DNA of 42,342 bases from Bacillota bacterium. Lineage in GTDB: Bacteria; Bacillota; UBA5301; Bu52. The DNA lies in NCBI GenBank assembly GCA_014896355.1, contig JADBKO010000025.1, forward strand, positions 1 through 42,342. The letters are read 5' to 3'. The notes beneath the pieces are model-generated. The model was not told where the DNA came from. It was given only the letters and a program-made list of their open reading frames with translations, and did not search any database. A program made the translations under genes and the position numbers. This document shows positions 22,368 through 29,813 of the stretch, in pieces. Every line of letters starts with the position of its first letter. Position 1 is the first letter of the stretch.

Positions 22368-23588
22368 ATGGACGTCATTCACTCCCACTGTGCAGGAATC
22401 GATGTGCACAAGAAGTCAGTGGTAGCTCATGTCCATGTGCCGGAGGGGAGCGAGGCGCGGACATTTGGAACCACCACCGATGAGATTCTAGCCTTGTCAG
22501 ACTGGTTAGCGCAGAAAGAAGTCCGCGATGTGGCGATGGAGAGCACCGGTCCGTACTGGAAGCCCATTTGGAACGTGCTTGAGGGAAGCTTCGAAGTCGT
22601 GCTGGTTAATCCCCAGCACATCAAGGCCGTACCGGGGCGGAAGACGGACGTGAAGGACGCGGAGTGGATCTGCGACCTTCACCGGCACGGGCTTCTCCCA
22701 AGGAGTTATGTCCCCCAAAGACCCCAACGGGAACTCCGGGAGCTCGTGCGCTACAGGAAAAGTCTCATCGAAGAGAGATCTCGGGAGGTGAACCGGATCC
22801 AAAAGACGCTGGAGGGTGCCAACATTAAACTGGGGTCGGTGGCTTCCAATGTCCTGGGCGTTAGCGGCCGAGCTATGCTGGAGCAGTTGGCCAATGGTGT
22901 GGAAGATCCCGAAGTGCTGGCCCAGCTTGCTAAGGGGCGACTGCGGAACAAGAGGGAGGATCTTGCGGAGGCCTTGAAAGGTTTGGTACAGCCTCACCAG
23001 CGGTTCATGTTGAGAACGCAACTCCTTCACGTCTCTGACCTGGAGACCGTGATCGAAGAGGTGGAGACGGAGATTCGGAGTCGCCTCGACCCTTTTGAAG
23101 ACGCCGTCGCCAGACTCATGACGATCCCGGGTGTGGGACGGCGCGTGGCCGAAGTGATCGTCGTGGAAGTCGGGCCGGATGCCAGCCATTTCCCGTCCGA
23201 CCGGCACTTGGCCTCCTGGGCAGGCTTATGCCCGGGAAACCGGGAGAGCGCGGGGAAACGCCTGGGAGCCCGTTCTCGCCAGGGAAACCAGCATCTCAAG
23301 CAGGCCATGGTCGAGGCCGCTTGGGCGGCAAGCCATACAGCTACGTACTTGGGGGCCCAGTTCCGTCATCTTTCCAAACGGCTCAAGAGCAAGAAGGCCA
23401 CAGTGGCGGTGGCTCACTCCCTGATCACGATCGTCTACCATGTGCTCCACGACGGAGTGGCGTACAACGAACTCGGGCAGGACTACTTCGATCGCCGCAA
23501 CCGCGAGTACCTTGAACGTCAGGCGATCCGTCGCTTGGAAGGTCTCGGATATGAAGTTACCCTAGTGCCTAAGAGTCCGGCGGCCTAG
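22368..23588 (+). CDS. IS110-family transposase (DEDD/serine recombinase)
   Basis: This 406-residue protein has an N-terminal RuvC-like DEDD domain with D12 (AGIDVHKK), E58 (VAMESTGPYW), D94 and D97 (RKTDVKDAEW). A helical region follows, then the C-terminal Tnp20 domain: MTIPGVGRRVAEVIVVEVG, then LASWAGLCPGNRESAGKR with the likely catalytic Ser S294. The gene appears intact. The start ATG 22368 follows a GGGTGG site. Base composition is visibly lower in GC than the surrounding genes, supporting acquisition. IS110 transposases act with a bridge RNA and give no classic target duplication. Confidence 0.93.
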   Translation: MDVIHSHCAGIDVHKKSVVAHVHVPEGSEARTFGTTTDEILALSDWLAQKEVRDVAMESTGPYWKPIWNVLEGSFEVVLVNPQHIKAVPGRKTDVKDAEWICDLHRHGLLPRSYVPQRPQRELRELVRYRKSLIEERSREVNRIQKTLEGANIKLGSVASNVLGVSGRAMLEQLANGVEDPEVLAQLAKGRLRNKREDLAEALKGLVQPHQRFMLRTQLLHVSDLETVIEEVETEIRSRLDPFEDAVARLMTIPGVGRRVAEVIVVEVGPDASHFPSDRHLASWAGLCPGNRESAGKRLGARSRQGNQHLKQAMVEAAWAASHTATYLGAQFRHLSKRLKSKKATVAVAHSLITIVYHVLHDGVAYNELGQDYFDRRNREYLERQAIRRLEGLGYEVTLVPKSPAA

Positions 23589-23693
23589 GCATTTTCAGAT
23601 CAGACCCCGACGGTTCTGCGGGGGTGCGGGGCGGGAGAGGGGGGCAGGCCTTAGCCCCGCTCGCCTGCGTCTCCGCTGCTTCTCCGCCCCGCC

Positions 23694-23924
23694 TCAGCGC
23701 CATTGGCGTGGCCGGACAATCTCGCCGACCGGGACCTCCGGGTACTCCGCCTGCAAATCCCGAGCCAGCGCTTCCGGCACACCGTTGGCCAGCAAGGCCT
23801 GGTGGAACGCGTTCGTAGCCCTGCGCCGCGCCCGTCGAAGAGAGAACCAGGCGCTCACTGCCATCCCACAAAACCGGGGCACCCGCCACAGCACGGAGGC
23901 GAGAACTTTCGCCACGGCCCTCAT
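23694..23924 (-). CDS. Small unknown protein, last gene of the sigma operon
   Basis: This 76-residue basic protein is of unrecognised function. Residues 1-28 are hydrophobic with scattered basics (VAKVLASVLWRVPRFCGMAV), possibly membrane-associating. The second half, RRATNAFHQALLANGVPEALARDLQAEYP, looks like a compact helical motif. Its ATG overlaps the stop of the preceding gene by 4 bp (ATGA), which supports real translation. It is the fourth gene of the operon begun by the ECF sigma factor. Confidence 0.6.
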   Translation of the reverse strand: MRAVAKVLASVLWRVPRFCGMAVSAWFSLRRARRRATNAFHQALLANGVPEALARDLQAEYPEVPVGEIVRPRQWR

Positions 23925-24253
23925 TCCTCATCCTCCGAGCCGGGGCCGCGCCCCGTAGAGAAGCTTTTGGATGCGTTGACCAGCAGGGCCGACTGCGCCT
24001 GGAGGTAGTCGCGCGTCATCTGGTTGACCATGTCGTCGGGGAGCCCTTGCTGCTTCAGGGTTGCGTAAAAAGCGGCCACAGACTTGCCGAGTTCGCGCCC
24101 GGTGCTTTCGGAGAACGCCGCCTCTACTAGGCCACGGATCAGGGCCGGGACCTTCTCCACCACGGTATCCAGGATTTTGGGCAGTTCTTCGCTCACCGCC
24201 CGGATGTCCTTCCCATCGTCGCTGTTCCAGGATGCGCGTTTTGTCTCTGTCAT
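23921..24253 (-). CDS. Unknown helical protein of the sigma operon
   Basis: This 110-residue acidic, probably all-helical protein contains ILDTVVEKVPALIRGLVEAAF, then GRELGKSVAAFYATLKQQGLP and MTRDYLQAQSALLVNASKS. Such sequences are seen in small uncharacterised Bacillota proteins; no function is known to me. A clean AAAGGAGATGG ribosome site precedes ATG 24253. It starts 32 bp after the previous gene and overlaps the next by 4 bp, so it belongs to the sigma operon. Confidence 0.72.
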   Translation of the reverse strand: MTETKRASWNSDDGKDIRAVSEELPKILDTVVEKVPALIRGLVEAAFSESTGRELGKSVAAFYATLKQQGLPDDMVNQMTRDYLQAQSALLVNASKSFSTGRGPGSEDEE

Positions 24254-24285
24254 GGGTCCCATCTCCTTTTCGTTGGCTCGTTGGA

Positions 24286-24819
24286 CTAGGTCCTGAGCAC
24301 CAGCGCCTGAACGAGGCCGGCTGCCCGGAGGAGCGGGCGCGGCCAGGGGAGGGCCTGCGCAAGGGTAAAGGGCTTGCCGTCCAGTCCAAGGCAGCTGGCG
24401 ATGATCTCCTCCGCCGGTGACGGGAGGGCGCGCAATGGGAGGGCCATGGCCCAGCGGACCGTACGCCAGGCGGCATCCGCCGCCGCGGGCCCGGGGTAGA
24501 CGGCGGAGCCGGCATGCGCAGCAGAGCCGGCGTGGGCAGCGGAGCCGGGGTTGGCGGCCGCCTCGTGCCGGAAGACTTCCAGCACATGCTGCCGCAGGAC
24601 CGGTGGGGGTCCGGGCAGTGAATCCACAGCCTCCGCAATCTGCGCGCGCAAGGCGTCCTGGGCGTGCCGGGCGCGGTGGGTGCCCCGGGAGTCCCGGGCA
24701 TCCTGAGCAGCCCGAGCTTCCTGAGCACCCCGGGCAGCCCGGGCACCCCGCGCATCCCCGGCAGCCCGGGCCCGGACGCGCTTGGCCCACCTCATGCGCT
24801 TGCCGTCGTCAGTGTGCAT
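24286..24819 (-). CDS. Unknown Ala/Arg-rich protein, second gene of the sigma operon
   Basis: This is a 177-residue protein. Residues 10-60 are a charged Ala/Arg repeat region (RGARAARGAQEARAAQDAR), probably a coil. Residues 90-110 hold a repeated GSAAHA unit. The C-terminal 60 residues (RTVRWAMALPLRALPSPAEE onward) contain hydrophobic stretches but no certain membrane helix. The position, overlapping the sigma gene by 11 bp, is where an anti-sigma factor normally lies, but the zinc-binding HxxxCxxC motif is absent, so that role is only a guess. The low-complexity DNA gives competing frames, including a collagen-like one that is not real. Confidence 0.5.
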   Translation of the reverse strand: MHTDDGKRMRWAKRVRARAAGDARGARAARGAQEARAAQDARDSRGTHRARHAQDALRAQIAEAVDSLPGPPPVLRQHVLEVFRHEAAANPGSAAHAGSAAHAGSAVYPGPAAADAAWRTVRWAMALPLRALPSPAEEIIASCLGLDGKPFTLAQALPWPRPLLRAAGLVQALVLRT

Positions 24820-25378
24820 GTTCAGCACCCCCGTCCTGGAGCATCGCGGCCAGCCGGCGCCGGGCCGTGTGCAGCCGGCTTTTCACCGTTCCGACCGGAA
24901 CAGCCATCACCTGCGCTGCCTCCGTGACGCTCAGATCCAGGTAGTACACGAGGAAGAGCGTCTCCCGCAGTCCCTCATCCATGGCCGCCAAGGCGCGGCG
25001 CAGAGTCAGGGAGCGGTCCTGGTTGGGCCAAGGATCATCGCCGCATTCGTGGACGCCGTCCCGCTGGTCCGCCTGGGCGCCAACTGCGGGGGCCGGTCCA
25101 AGGGGAGGCGGCTCCAGCTTGCGCAGCAGGTGACCCAGGCAGCGGTGGCAGATACCGAACAGCCAAGTGGAGAGCGCAGACTCTCCGCGCCAGCTGCTGG
25201 CCCCGCGCCACGCTGCCAGAAGCGTCTCTTGCACGGCCTCCTCGGCGAGGTCACGGCGGCCCGTGCGGACCAAAGCGTAGCGGTAGATCCGGCCGGCGTA
25301 GGCATCGTAAAGGCCGGCGAAGGCATCTTCGTCGCCCGCGGCCACCCGCGCCATCAGCTTCCGCTCCGCGGCGTCCAT
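24809..25378 (-). CDS. ECF-type RNA polymerase sigma factor
   Basis: This 189-residue protein has only regions 2 and 4. Region 2: DAFAGLYDAYAGRIYRYAL, then DLAEEAVQETLLAAWRG and SALSTWLFGICHRCLGHLL. Region 4: LDLSVTEAAQVMAVPVGTVKSRLHTARRRL. A non-conserved linker with Asp, His and Cys lies between them. It directs polymerase to a small regulon under envelope or other stress. ATG 25378 is chosen because GGGAGGG lies 9 nt upstream. Three small unknown genes follow with overlaps. A promoter-like TGAACC is found upstream, suggesting autoregulation. Confidence 0.88.
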   Translation of the reverse strand: MDAAERKLMARVAAGDEDAFAGLYDAYAGRIYRYALVRTGRRDLAEEAVQETLLAAWRGASSWRGESALSTWLFGICHRCLGHLLRKLEPPPLGPAPAVGAQADQRDGVHECGDDPWPNQDRSLTLRRALAAMDEGLRETLFLVYYLDLSVTEAAQVMAVPVGTVKSRLHTARRRLAAMLQDGGAEHAH

Positions 25379-25511
25379 GGCCGCCATCCCTCCCCGCCTC
25401 CGTCCCCGCCTTGCGCCCGGCAGGCCGCCCAGCGGGCCGCCCCACGGACCGCCCGCCGGCGTTTACCCGCCTAGGGTCCGCCCGCCGCCACCCGGCCCGT
25501 TTCATCCGTAA

Positions 25512-25537
25512 GTACCGCCGGAAGACAAAAAGGTTCA
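25512..25537 (-). promoter_or_regulatory. Candidate ECF-type promoter of the sigma operon
   Basis: On the minus strand TGAACC (25532-25537) is followed by TTTTTG and, 14 nt later, CGGTAC (25512-25517). The AACC-T-run form of the -35 is typical of promoters read by ECF sigma factors. It lies about 135 bp before the sigma gene and overlaps the stop codon of the nitroreductase remnant. Confidence 0.4.
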
Positions 25538-25719
25538 TCCGCGGGGCTCATCCGTGCCCGCAAACTTCTTCAGATACTGGGCCGCCGACCAGTTCATCTC
25601 CAGGGCGGAGGCTCCAGCGCCGCGCCGATGATCTCCTGTTTGACCCCGGGAGCGATGGGCCGGTCTTCAAAGACCCGGACCGACTTTCGTTGCTTGATCT
25701 GAGCCAGGGTTTCGTTCAT
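25535..25719 (-). pseudogene. Nitroreductase remnant with internal deletion
   Basis: The start codon at 25719 has a good ribosome site (GGAGGAAAT). It gives MNETLAQIKQRKSVRVFEDR, then PIAPGVKQEIIGAALE, the N-terminus of FMN-dependent nitroreductases. The frame then fails within a few codons. In another frame the typical C-terminus MNWSAAQYLKKFAGTDEPRG follows directly, ending at 25535. Roughly 120-150 residues are missing between the parts. CTCCAG is repeated at 25598-25603 and 25612-25617, around the presumed join. Confidence 0.8.
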
Positions 25720-25895
25720 GGGGATTTCCTCCGGTAGTGGCGGCGGGCGCCGGTCTTAGCCAGGCCCTTCCTGCGGGGGGATGGCCGCCGCCGTCCTAGG
25801 CGGTTTCCGTGCCGGCCTTCGCTTTTCCTGCCTTGTTGCCGGCGTCATCGGTCCGTGGGCGAAGCAGATGGATCCTCGTGCTGGCCCATGGGAAG

Positions 25896-25916
25896 CGTCC
25901 GCATTGCGTGTTGGTG
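25896..25916 (+). repeat. Dispersed 20-bp repeat, copy 1
   Basis: GTCCGCATTGCGTGTTGGTG belongs to a five-copy family with shared core GTCCGYANTGCGTGTTGG. It faces copy 2 (25987-26009) as an inverted repeat about 70 bp away. After the core, GGCGGCAGGGCC resembles the GCGGGCC that follows copy 3 at 41140. Confidence 0.75.
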
Positions 25917-25986
25917 GCGGCAGGGCCAGTTCTGCCAGCTCTGACCGGTGGCGGGAGCGCCCGCAGGGGGCAGGCCAGCCGGGCGA

Positions 25987-26009
25987 CCAACACACTTTAC
26001 GGACAGACC
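25987..26009 (-). repeat. Dispersed 20-bp repeat, copy 2 (inverted)
   Basis: CCAACACACTTTACGGACAG is the reverse orientation of the dispersed repeat; its reverse complement begins CTGTCCGTAAAG. It differs from the 41261 copy at three core positions. Confidence 0.75.
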
Positions 26010-26182
26010 TCCACGGTTCGGCTGGGGTGCTTCGTTGCCTCAGCGCGAGCTGGAGCAGCTGGGCCATGCGTTGCATCACAGCAGGCCCACAGCAGGTCTC
26101 AGAATGGACGGGCGGTTTCAGGCGTCACCATCTGCTTGGTGCTCTGGGCCTTGCCCGCCTGCACCTGAACCCCCTATCCCCT

Positions 26183-26211
26183 TTGACATCGAACATATTT
26201 TCGTGTACAAT
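26183..26211 (+). promoter_or_regulatory. SigA-type promoter of the Rpn-like gene
   Basis: TTGACA (26183-26188), a 17-nt spacer and TACAAT (26206-26211) precede the GTG start by about 73 nt. The flanks are AT-rich compared with the surroundings. Confidence 0.8.
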
Positions 26212-26284
26212 GTCATTGACGGCGAATAAACATAGCATACCATGATTCACACACGGCCGTAAGAGCAGGCGGGAGGGGTGGCCG

Positions 26285-27229
26285 GTGGCCAGCGGGCGGA
26301 TTGACCACGACCAGCTGTTCAAGGAGCTTTTGCGTACCTTCTTTGCGGATTTCCTGGCGGCCTTTTTCCCGGAAGCATACCAGGCGTTGGATCTGTCGGA
26401 GATCCGCTTTCTTCAACAGGAAGTCACCGACTTGGCGAAGGGCGGGAAGCGCTCCGTGGACATCTTGGCCGAGGTCCGGCTGAAGGGGGAGGAGGGCCTG
26501 ATCCTGGTTCACGTCGAGAACCAGGCCCAGGTGGACCAGGAATTCGGGGAGCGTATGTACATCTACTTCAATCGCCTGTATCATAGTCTCAGGCGCAGGA
26601 TCCTGCCCATCGCCGTGTTTAGCCACGACGGGTCCCGGGAAGAGCCGGACACCTTCGAGATGAAGTTCCGGTTTCTGGATGTGCTGCATTTCCGGTTCTA
26701 CAAGCTGCAGCTGCGGCGCCTGTACTGGCGGGACTATCTGCACAAGGATAATGCGGCGGTGGCGGCCCTGATGGCGAAGATGGGTTTTCGTCCCGGGGAG
26801 CGGGCGCAGGTCAAGCTGGAGATTGTGCGGATGCTGGCTCGAATGCGTCTGGACCCAGCGCGATCCGGGTTGATCATGGCGTTCGTGGAGACGTATCTTC
26901 CGCTCAACCGGGCGGAAGAGGAAGACTTCCAAGCCGGTTTAGCCACATTGGAGCCGAAGGAGGCGGCAACACTCATGGAGTTCACCACTTCCTGGCACGA
27001 GAAAGGCCGTGCTGAAGGCCGTGTTGAAGGCCGTGTTGAAGGTCTTGCTGAAGGCTTGGTGCAGGGCCAGGTGGAGCTGATGCTCAGACAGATCCGGAAG
27101 CGGTTCGGCGCCGTACCCCAGGGTCTGGAGGACGAACTGCGGGCGTTGCCGAAGGAGAGGCTGGGTGAAATCGGCGAGGCTCTGCTGGACGTGTCCAGCC
27201 CTGAGGAACTGAGGGCACTGCTGCACTGA
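26285..27229 (+). CDS. Rpn/PD-(D/E)XK nuclease family protein with DUF4351 tail
   Basis: This is a 314-residue protein. The N-terminal part (DHDQLFKELLRTFFADFLAA) and the core (RSVDILAEVRLKGEEGLILV followed by HVENQAQVDQEF) match Rpn-type recombination-promoting nucleases, often labelled putative transposases. The D of VDI and the E/Q of HVENQ are candidate metal ligands. Residues about 240-260 are a run of GRAEG, GRVEG, GRVEG, GLAEG units encoded by 12-bp repeats. The end (LMLRQIRKRFGAVP to LRALL) is a DUF4351 helix pair. GTG 26285 follows GGGAGGGG. It has its own strong promoter and terminator, so it is an autonomous single-gene unit. Confidence 0.85.
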   Translation: MASGRIDHDQLFKELLRTFFADFLAAFFPEAYQALDLSEIRFLQQEVTDLAKGGKRSVDILAEVRLKGEEGLILVHVENQAQVDQEFGERMYIYFNRLYHSLRRRILPIAVFSHDGSREEPDTFEMKFRFLDVLHFRFYKLQLRRLYWRDYLHKDNAAVAALMAKMGFRPGERAQVKLEIVRMLARMRLDPARSGLIMAFVETYLPLNRAEEEDFQAGLATLEPKEAATLMEFTTSWHEKGRAEGRVEGRVEGLAEGLVQGQVELMLRQIRKRFGAVPQGLEDELRALPKERLGEIGEALLDVSSPEELRALLH

Positions 27230-27264
27230 GTCCCGGAGAATCTCCGGCCCTTGATCCCCTTGCT

Positions 27265-27304
27265 GCCCCCGCTGTGCCGTTCCCCAGCGGGGGCTCTTGT
27301 TTGT
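27265..27304 (+). terminator. Rho-independent terminator of the Rpn-like gene
   Basis: A perfect 10-bp stem (GCCCCCGCTG with CAGCGGGGGC) encloses a 10-nt loop and is followed by TCTTGTTTGT. Confidence 0.85.
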
Positions 27305-27369
27305 CGTGACCTTGTCCGCCTACAGGGTGACAATATCCCAGTCCGGCAGCACACAGGTTTTCGCCTGGC

Positions 27370-27398
27370 TTGACGCTCCCCCCGGCTTTTGCTAAGCT
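27370..27398 (+). promoter_or_regulatory. Candidate purA promoter
   Basis: TTGACG (27370-27375), 17 nt and TAAGCT (27393-27398) lie 54 nt before the purA start. The -10 is weak. No purine riboswitch fold was noticed in the short leader. Confidence 0.55.
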
Positions 27399-27451
27399 GG
27401 GCTTGTTTGCGCCAGGCAGTACCGGTCAGATTGCGAGAGGAGAGACGTTCC

Positions 27452-28804
27452 ATGCCGTCTCTGGTCATCGTGGGGGCTCAGTGGGGCGACGAGGGCAAAG
27501 GGAAGATCACCGATTTGTGGGCCGAAAGCGCCCAGGTGGTGGCCCGCTACCAGGGGGGCAGCAACGCCGGCCACACGGTGGTGGCGGGCGGGCAGACCTA
27601 TAAGCTGCACCTGGTGCCGGCTGGCATTCTGCGGCCCGGCGTGACGGCGGTGATCGGCAACGGCGTGGTGGTGGACCCGGCGTTTTTGCTGCAAGAGATG
27701 GAAACCCTGGCAGCCCAGGGCGTAGACCTTTCTGGCCTGCGCATCAGCGACCGTGCCCACGTGGTCATGCCTTACCACATTTTGATGGATCAGCTGGAAG
27801 AAGAACGCCGTCCGGCGGCGGAGCGCATCGGTACCACCGGCCGCGGTATTGGCCCTTGCTACGTAGACAAGGCCCAGCGCACGGGTATCCGCATGGGAGA
27901 CCTGACAGACGCCGGCCTGCTGCGCAAATGCCTGGATCTGGTCATGCCCCTCAAAAACGCCGAGCTGAGCCAGGTCTATGGCCACAAGCCGCTGGACGTG
28001 GAGGAAGTCTGGCGCCGTTTTGCGGACTATGGCCGGCGGCTGAAGCCGTACGTAACCGATACCGGCGCGTTGCTGCGGCAGGCTTTGCGTTCCGGCCAGC
28101 GGGTGCTGCTGGAAGGGGCCAACGGCGCGCTGCTGGACATCGATCACGGCACGTATCCTTTTGTGACGTCCTCTACGCCCACGGCCGGCGGGGCAGCCAG
28201 CGGCAGCGGCATCGGCCCCACCGATCTGGACGCCGTGGTGGGTGTGGCCAAGGCTTACACCACCCGGGTGGGCGAGGGGCCGTTCCCCACGGAGCTGAAG
28301 AATTCCATCGGGGACCGCATGCGGGAGCGGGGGCACGAGTACGGCACCACCACAGGGCGGCCGCGGCGCTGCGGCTGGTTCGACGCCATGGTGGTCCGGC
28401 ATGCGGCGCAGGTGAACGGCATGCACGGCCTGGCTCTGATGCATCTGGACGTTTTGGCCGGCCTGGATACGGTGAAGATCTGTACGGGCTATCGCCGGCG
28501 CGGGGAATTGTTGCCGGCATTTCCGGCCAGTTTGGATAAGTTGGCAGAATGTGAACCCGTCTACGAGGAGCTGCCAGGGTGGACGGAGGACGGCCTGCAA
28601 GTGACGGCCTACGGCCAGCTGCCGGCGGCGGTCCGCGGCTATGTGGAGCGGATTTCTGCTGTGGTGGGTTTGCCGGTGGTCAGCGTGTCGGTGGGTCCGG
28701 AGCGCAGCCAGACTTTGGTGCGGACAGACCTCTGGCAGGCGGCGCAGCGCATAGCGGACGCCAAGGCGCAGGCGCAGGAACAGGCTTGGAGGCTGCAGGC
28801 TTGA
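27452..28804 (+). CDS. purA: Adenylosuccinate synthetase
   Basis: This enzyme makes adenylosuccinate from IMP, aspartate and GTP, the committed step to AMP. The N-terminal VIVGAQWGDEGKGK (D13, catalytic, and the P-loop) and GGSNAGHTVV (the conserved His) are present. Further conserved parts are IGTTGRGIGPCYVDKAQRTG, LLEGANGALLDIDHGTYPFV and TTTGRPRRCGWFDAMVVRHA. At 450 residues it is slightly longer than the usual 430, with extra residues at the Ala/Gln-rich C-terminus. ATG 27452 follows GAGAGGAGAG. It is a single gene followed by a tRNA cluster. Confidence 0.96.
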   Translation: MPSLVIVGAQWGDEGKGKITDLWAESAQVVARYQGGSNAGHTVVAGGQTYKLHLVPAGILRPGVTAVIGNGVVVDPAFLLQEMETLAAQGVDLSGLRISDRAHVVMPYHILMDQLEEERRPAAERIGTTGRGIGPCYVDKAQRTGIRMGDLTDAGLLRKCLDLVMPLKNAELSQVYGHKPLDVEEVWRRFADYGRRLKPYVTDTGALLRQALRSGQRVLLEGANGALLDIDHGTYPFVTSSTPTAGGAASGSGIGPTDLDAVVGVAKAYTTRVGEGPFPTELKNSIGDRMRERGHEYGTTTGRPRRCGWFDAMVVRHAAQVNGMHGLALMHLDVLAGLDTVKICTGYRRRGELLPAFPASLDKLAECEPVYEELPGWTEDGLQVTAYGQLPAAVRGYVERISAVVGLPVVSVSVGPERSQTLVRTDLWQAAQRIADAKAQAQEQAWRLQA

Positions 28805-28844
28805 ATCCCGCAGGCCCGGATTCCCGCGGCCTTCGTTCTTCAGG

Positions 28845-28873
28845 TTGACAGGGGTGGTTCCATGCGGTATGAT
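28845..28873 (+). promoter_or_regulatory. Promoter of the tRNA-Lys/Glu pair
   Basis: TTGACA (28845-28850), 17 nt and TATGAT (28868-28873) end 14 nt before the tRNA-Lys 5' end. Confidence 0.85.
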
Positions 28874-28887
28874 TAAACCCTGGTGAT

Positions 28888-28963
28888 GGGCCATTAGCTC
28901 AGGTGGTAGAGCACCGGACTTTTAATCCGGGTGTCCCGGGTTCGAGTCCCGGATGGCTCACCA
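28888..28963 (+). tRNA. tRNA-Lys (anticodon TTT)
   Basis: Acceptor GGGCCAT pairs with ATGGCTC (one G-T). The anticodon loop CTTTTAA carries TTT, the T arm is GGGTTCGAGTCCC, and CCA is encoded. Length 76 nt. Confidence 0.95.
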
Positions 28964-28968
28964 GATCT

Positions 28969-29044
28969 GCCCCCATCGTCTAGTGGCCTAGGACACCGCC
29001 CTTTCACGGCGGCGGCACCGGTTCGAATCCGGTTGGGGGTGCCA
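28969..29044 (+). tRNA. tRNA-Glu (anticodon TTC)
   Basis: It starts GCCCCCATCGTCTAGTGG. The anticodon stem CCGCC/GGCGG encloses CTTTCAC with TTC. The T arm is CCGGTTCGAATCCGG, with an encoded CCA. It lies 5 nt after tRNA-Lys and is surely co-transcribed. Confidence 0.95.
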
Positions 29045-29077
29045 CGTCAATCCCGCGCTTCTGCAGTGTTTCTGGTC

Positions 29078-29106
29078 TTGCCAGATCGCCCAGAGGCAGC
29101 TATAAT
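29078..29106 (+). promoter_or_regulatory. Promoter of the tRNA-Val/Asp pair
   Basis: TTGCCA (29078-29083), 17 nt and a perfect TATAAT (29101-29106) lie 19 nt before tRNA-Val, giving the second half of the cluster its own start. Confidence 0.8.
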
Positions 29107-29125
29107 AGAATGTGTGAATCGCCCC

Positions 29126-29202
29126 GGTCGCATAGCTCAGTTGGTTAGAGCGCTACGCTCACATCGTAGAGGTCGCTGGTTCGAGTCCAGCTGCGACCAC
29201 CA
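29126..29202 (+). tRNA. tRNA-Val (anticodon CAC)
   Basis: Acceptor GGTCGCA pairs with TGCGACC. The anticodon stem CTACG/CGTAG encloses CTCACAT with CAC, reading GTG. The T arm is CTGGTTCGAGTCCAG, with an encoded CCA. Length 77 nt. Confidence 0.94.
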
Positions 29203-29238
29203 CCCCTTCCGGCGAGCCCCACACGAGCAGCCGAATGT

Positions 29239-29315
29239 GGCCCGGTAGTTCAGCTGGTTAGAACGCCTGCCTGTCACGCAGGAGGTCGACGGTTCAAGTC
29301 CGTTCCGGGTCGCCA
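29239..29315 (+). tRNA. tRNA-Asp (anticodon GTC)
   Basis: Acceptor GGCCCGG pairs with CCGGGTC. The anticodon stem CCTGC/GCAGG encloses CTGTCAC with GTC. The T arm is ACGGTTCAAGTCCGT, with an encoded CCA. Length 77 nt. It is the last gene of the tRNA cluster. Confidence 0.95.
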
Positions 29316-29350
29316 AAGCACCTTCCGCAGGGAGGGTGCTTTTTCTTTTC
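29315..29350 (+). terminator. Terminator of the tRNA cluster
   Basis: AAAGCACC pairs with GGTGCTTT, with TCC/GGA inside, followed by TTTTTCTTTT. It begins at the last base of tRNA-Asp. Confidence 0.88.
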
Positions 29351-29799
29351 CACGGGCTTTCTGCCGGCCTTGCCTTTTTGCGGCGCAGAGGCTGGACAAG
29401 AAGGATTTTGCCGGCCGGCACGGAATTTAGTTTTGGTGAGCTTAGACGTCTGGCGGGAAGGAGCCGCTGGCTGCACCCGCCCAGAAGCCAGAGCCGGCCT
29501 GCGGTGGGCAATGCAGAGTGTTTCAGGAGGCCGAGGCCCGGGTGGCTCCCGGGTCCTGGCGGGCACCTGCAGCCAGGCAGGCGGAAAGGCCGGCAGCGCC
29601 GCGGATGCAGGGGTCATGACAGCAGCCTGGAGTGGGCGGTTTTCTTCCGGTGGATGCCGCGGCGCGCTACTGCATGAGCAGTAGCGCTTCTACATGTCCG
29701 GTCCGGCGCGGCGCCGTTCGCGATCCAGCCGTACAAGCCTGTGTGGGATGTAGATCTCCTTGGGCAAGCAGTTCGTGCTTGTGAGCACATATAAGACCT
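29351..29799. other. Gene-free stretch before the nuo operon
   Basis: No gene is supported; all frames here are short and lack ribosome sites. A TATAAG at 29790-29795 could be a -10 for nuo, but no matching -35 lies 16-18 bp upstream. The nuo promoter therefore was not identified. Confidence 0.5.
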
Positions 29800-29813
29800 G
29801 GAGGTGGGGTTGC

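Larger units (their letters stand above)
22149..23620 (+). mobile_element. IS110-family insertion sequence
   Basis: The element consists of a structured non-coding left end (about 22149-22367), one transposase gene (22368-23588) and a short right end. The boundaries are estimates. The left is placed at GGGCACCACGTA (22149-22160), which recurs inside the left end at 22268-22279. The right is placed just beyond CCCGACGG (23606-23613), which also recurs at 22238-22245. No terminal inverted repeats are seen, as expected for the IS110 subgroup. The flanks are a ferritin-like gene on the left and the end of an ECF sigma operon on the right. Confidence 0.7.
25720..26182. other. Gene-free stretch with a pair of dispersed repeats
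   Basis: No convincing gene is present. The short frames here are low-complexity and lack ribosome sites. It contains an inverted pair of a dispersed repeat (25896-25916 and 25987-26009, annotated separately). The segment between and around the repeats shows no recognisable transposase. Short hydrophilic frames near 25800-25890 (minus) could be gene debris. Confidence 0.6.

Noticed and set aside
22097-22378. The 5' extension of the ferritin-like frame
   Set aside because: It runs antisense through the IS110 left end and has no ferritin features; it is open by chance.
23921-24790. A longer frame giving Gly/Cys/Pro collagen-like repeats upstream of the 110-residue protein
   Set aside because: The collagen look comes from the low-complexity DNA that encodes Ala/Arg in the operon frame. 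A clean ribosome site places the start at 24253.
26010-26160. Possible gene fragment (LPQRELEQLGHALHH) after the second dispersed repeat
   Set aside because: The piece is too short to assign to any family and has no ribosome site; it may be chance.
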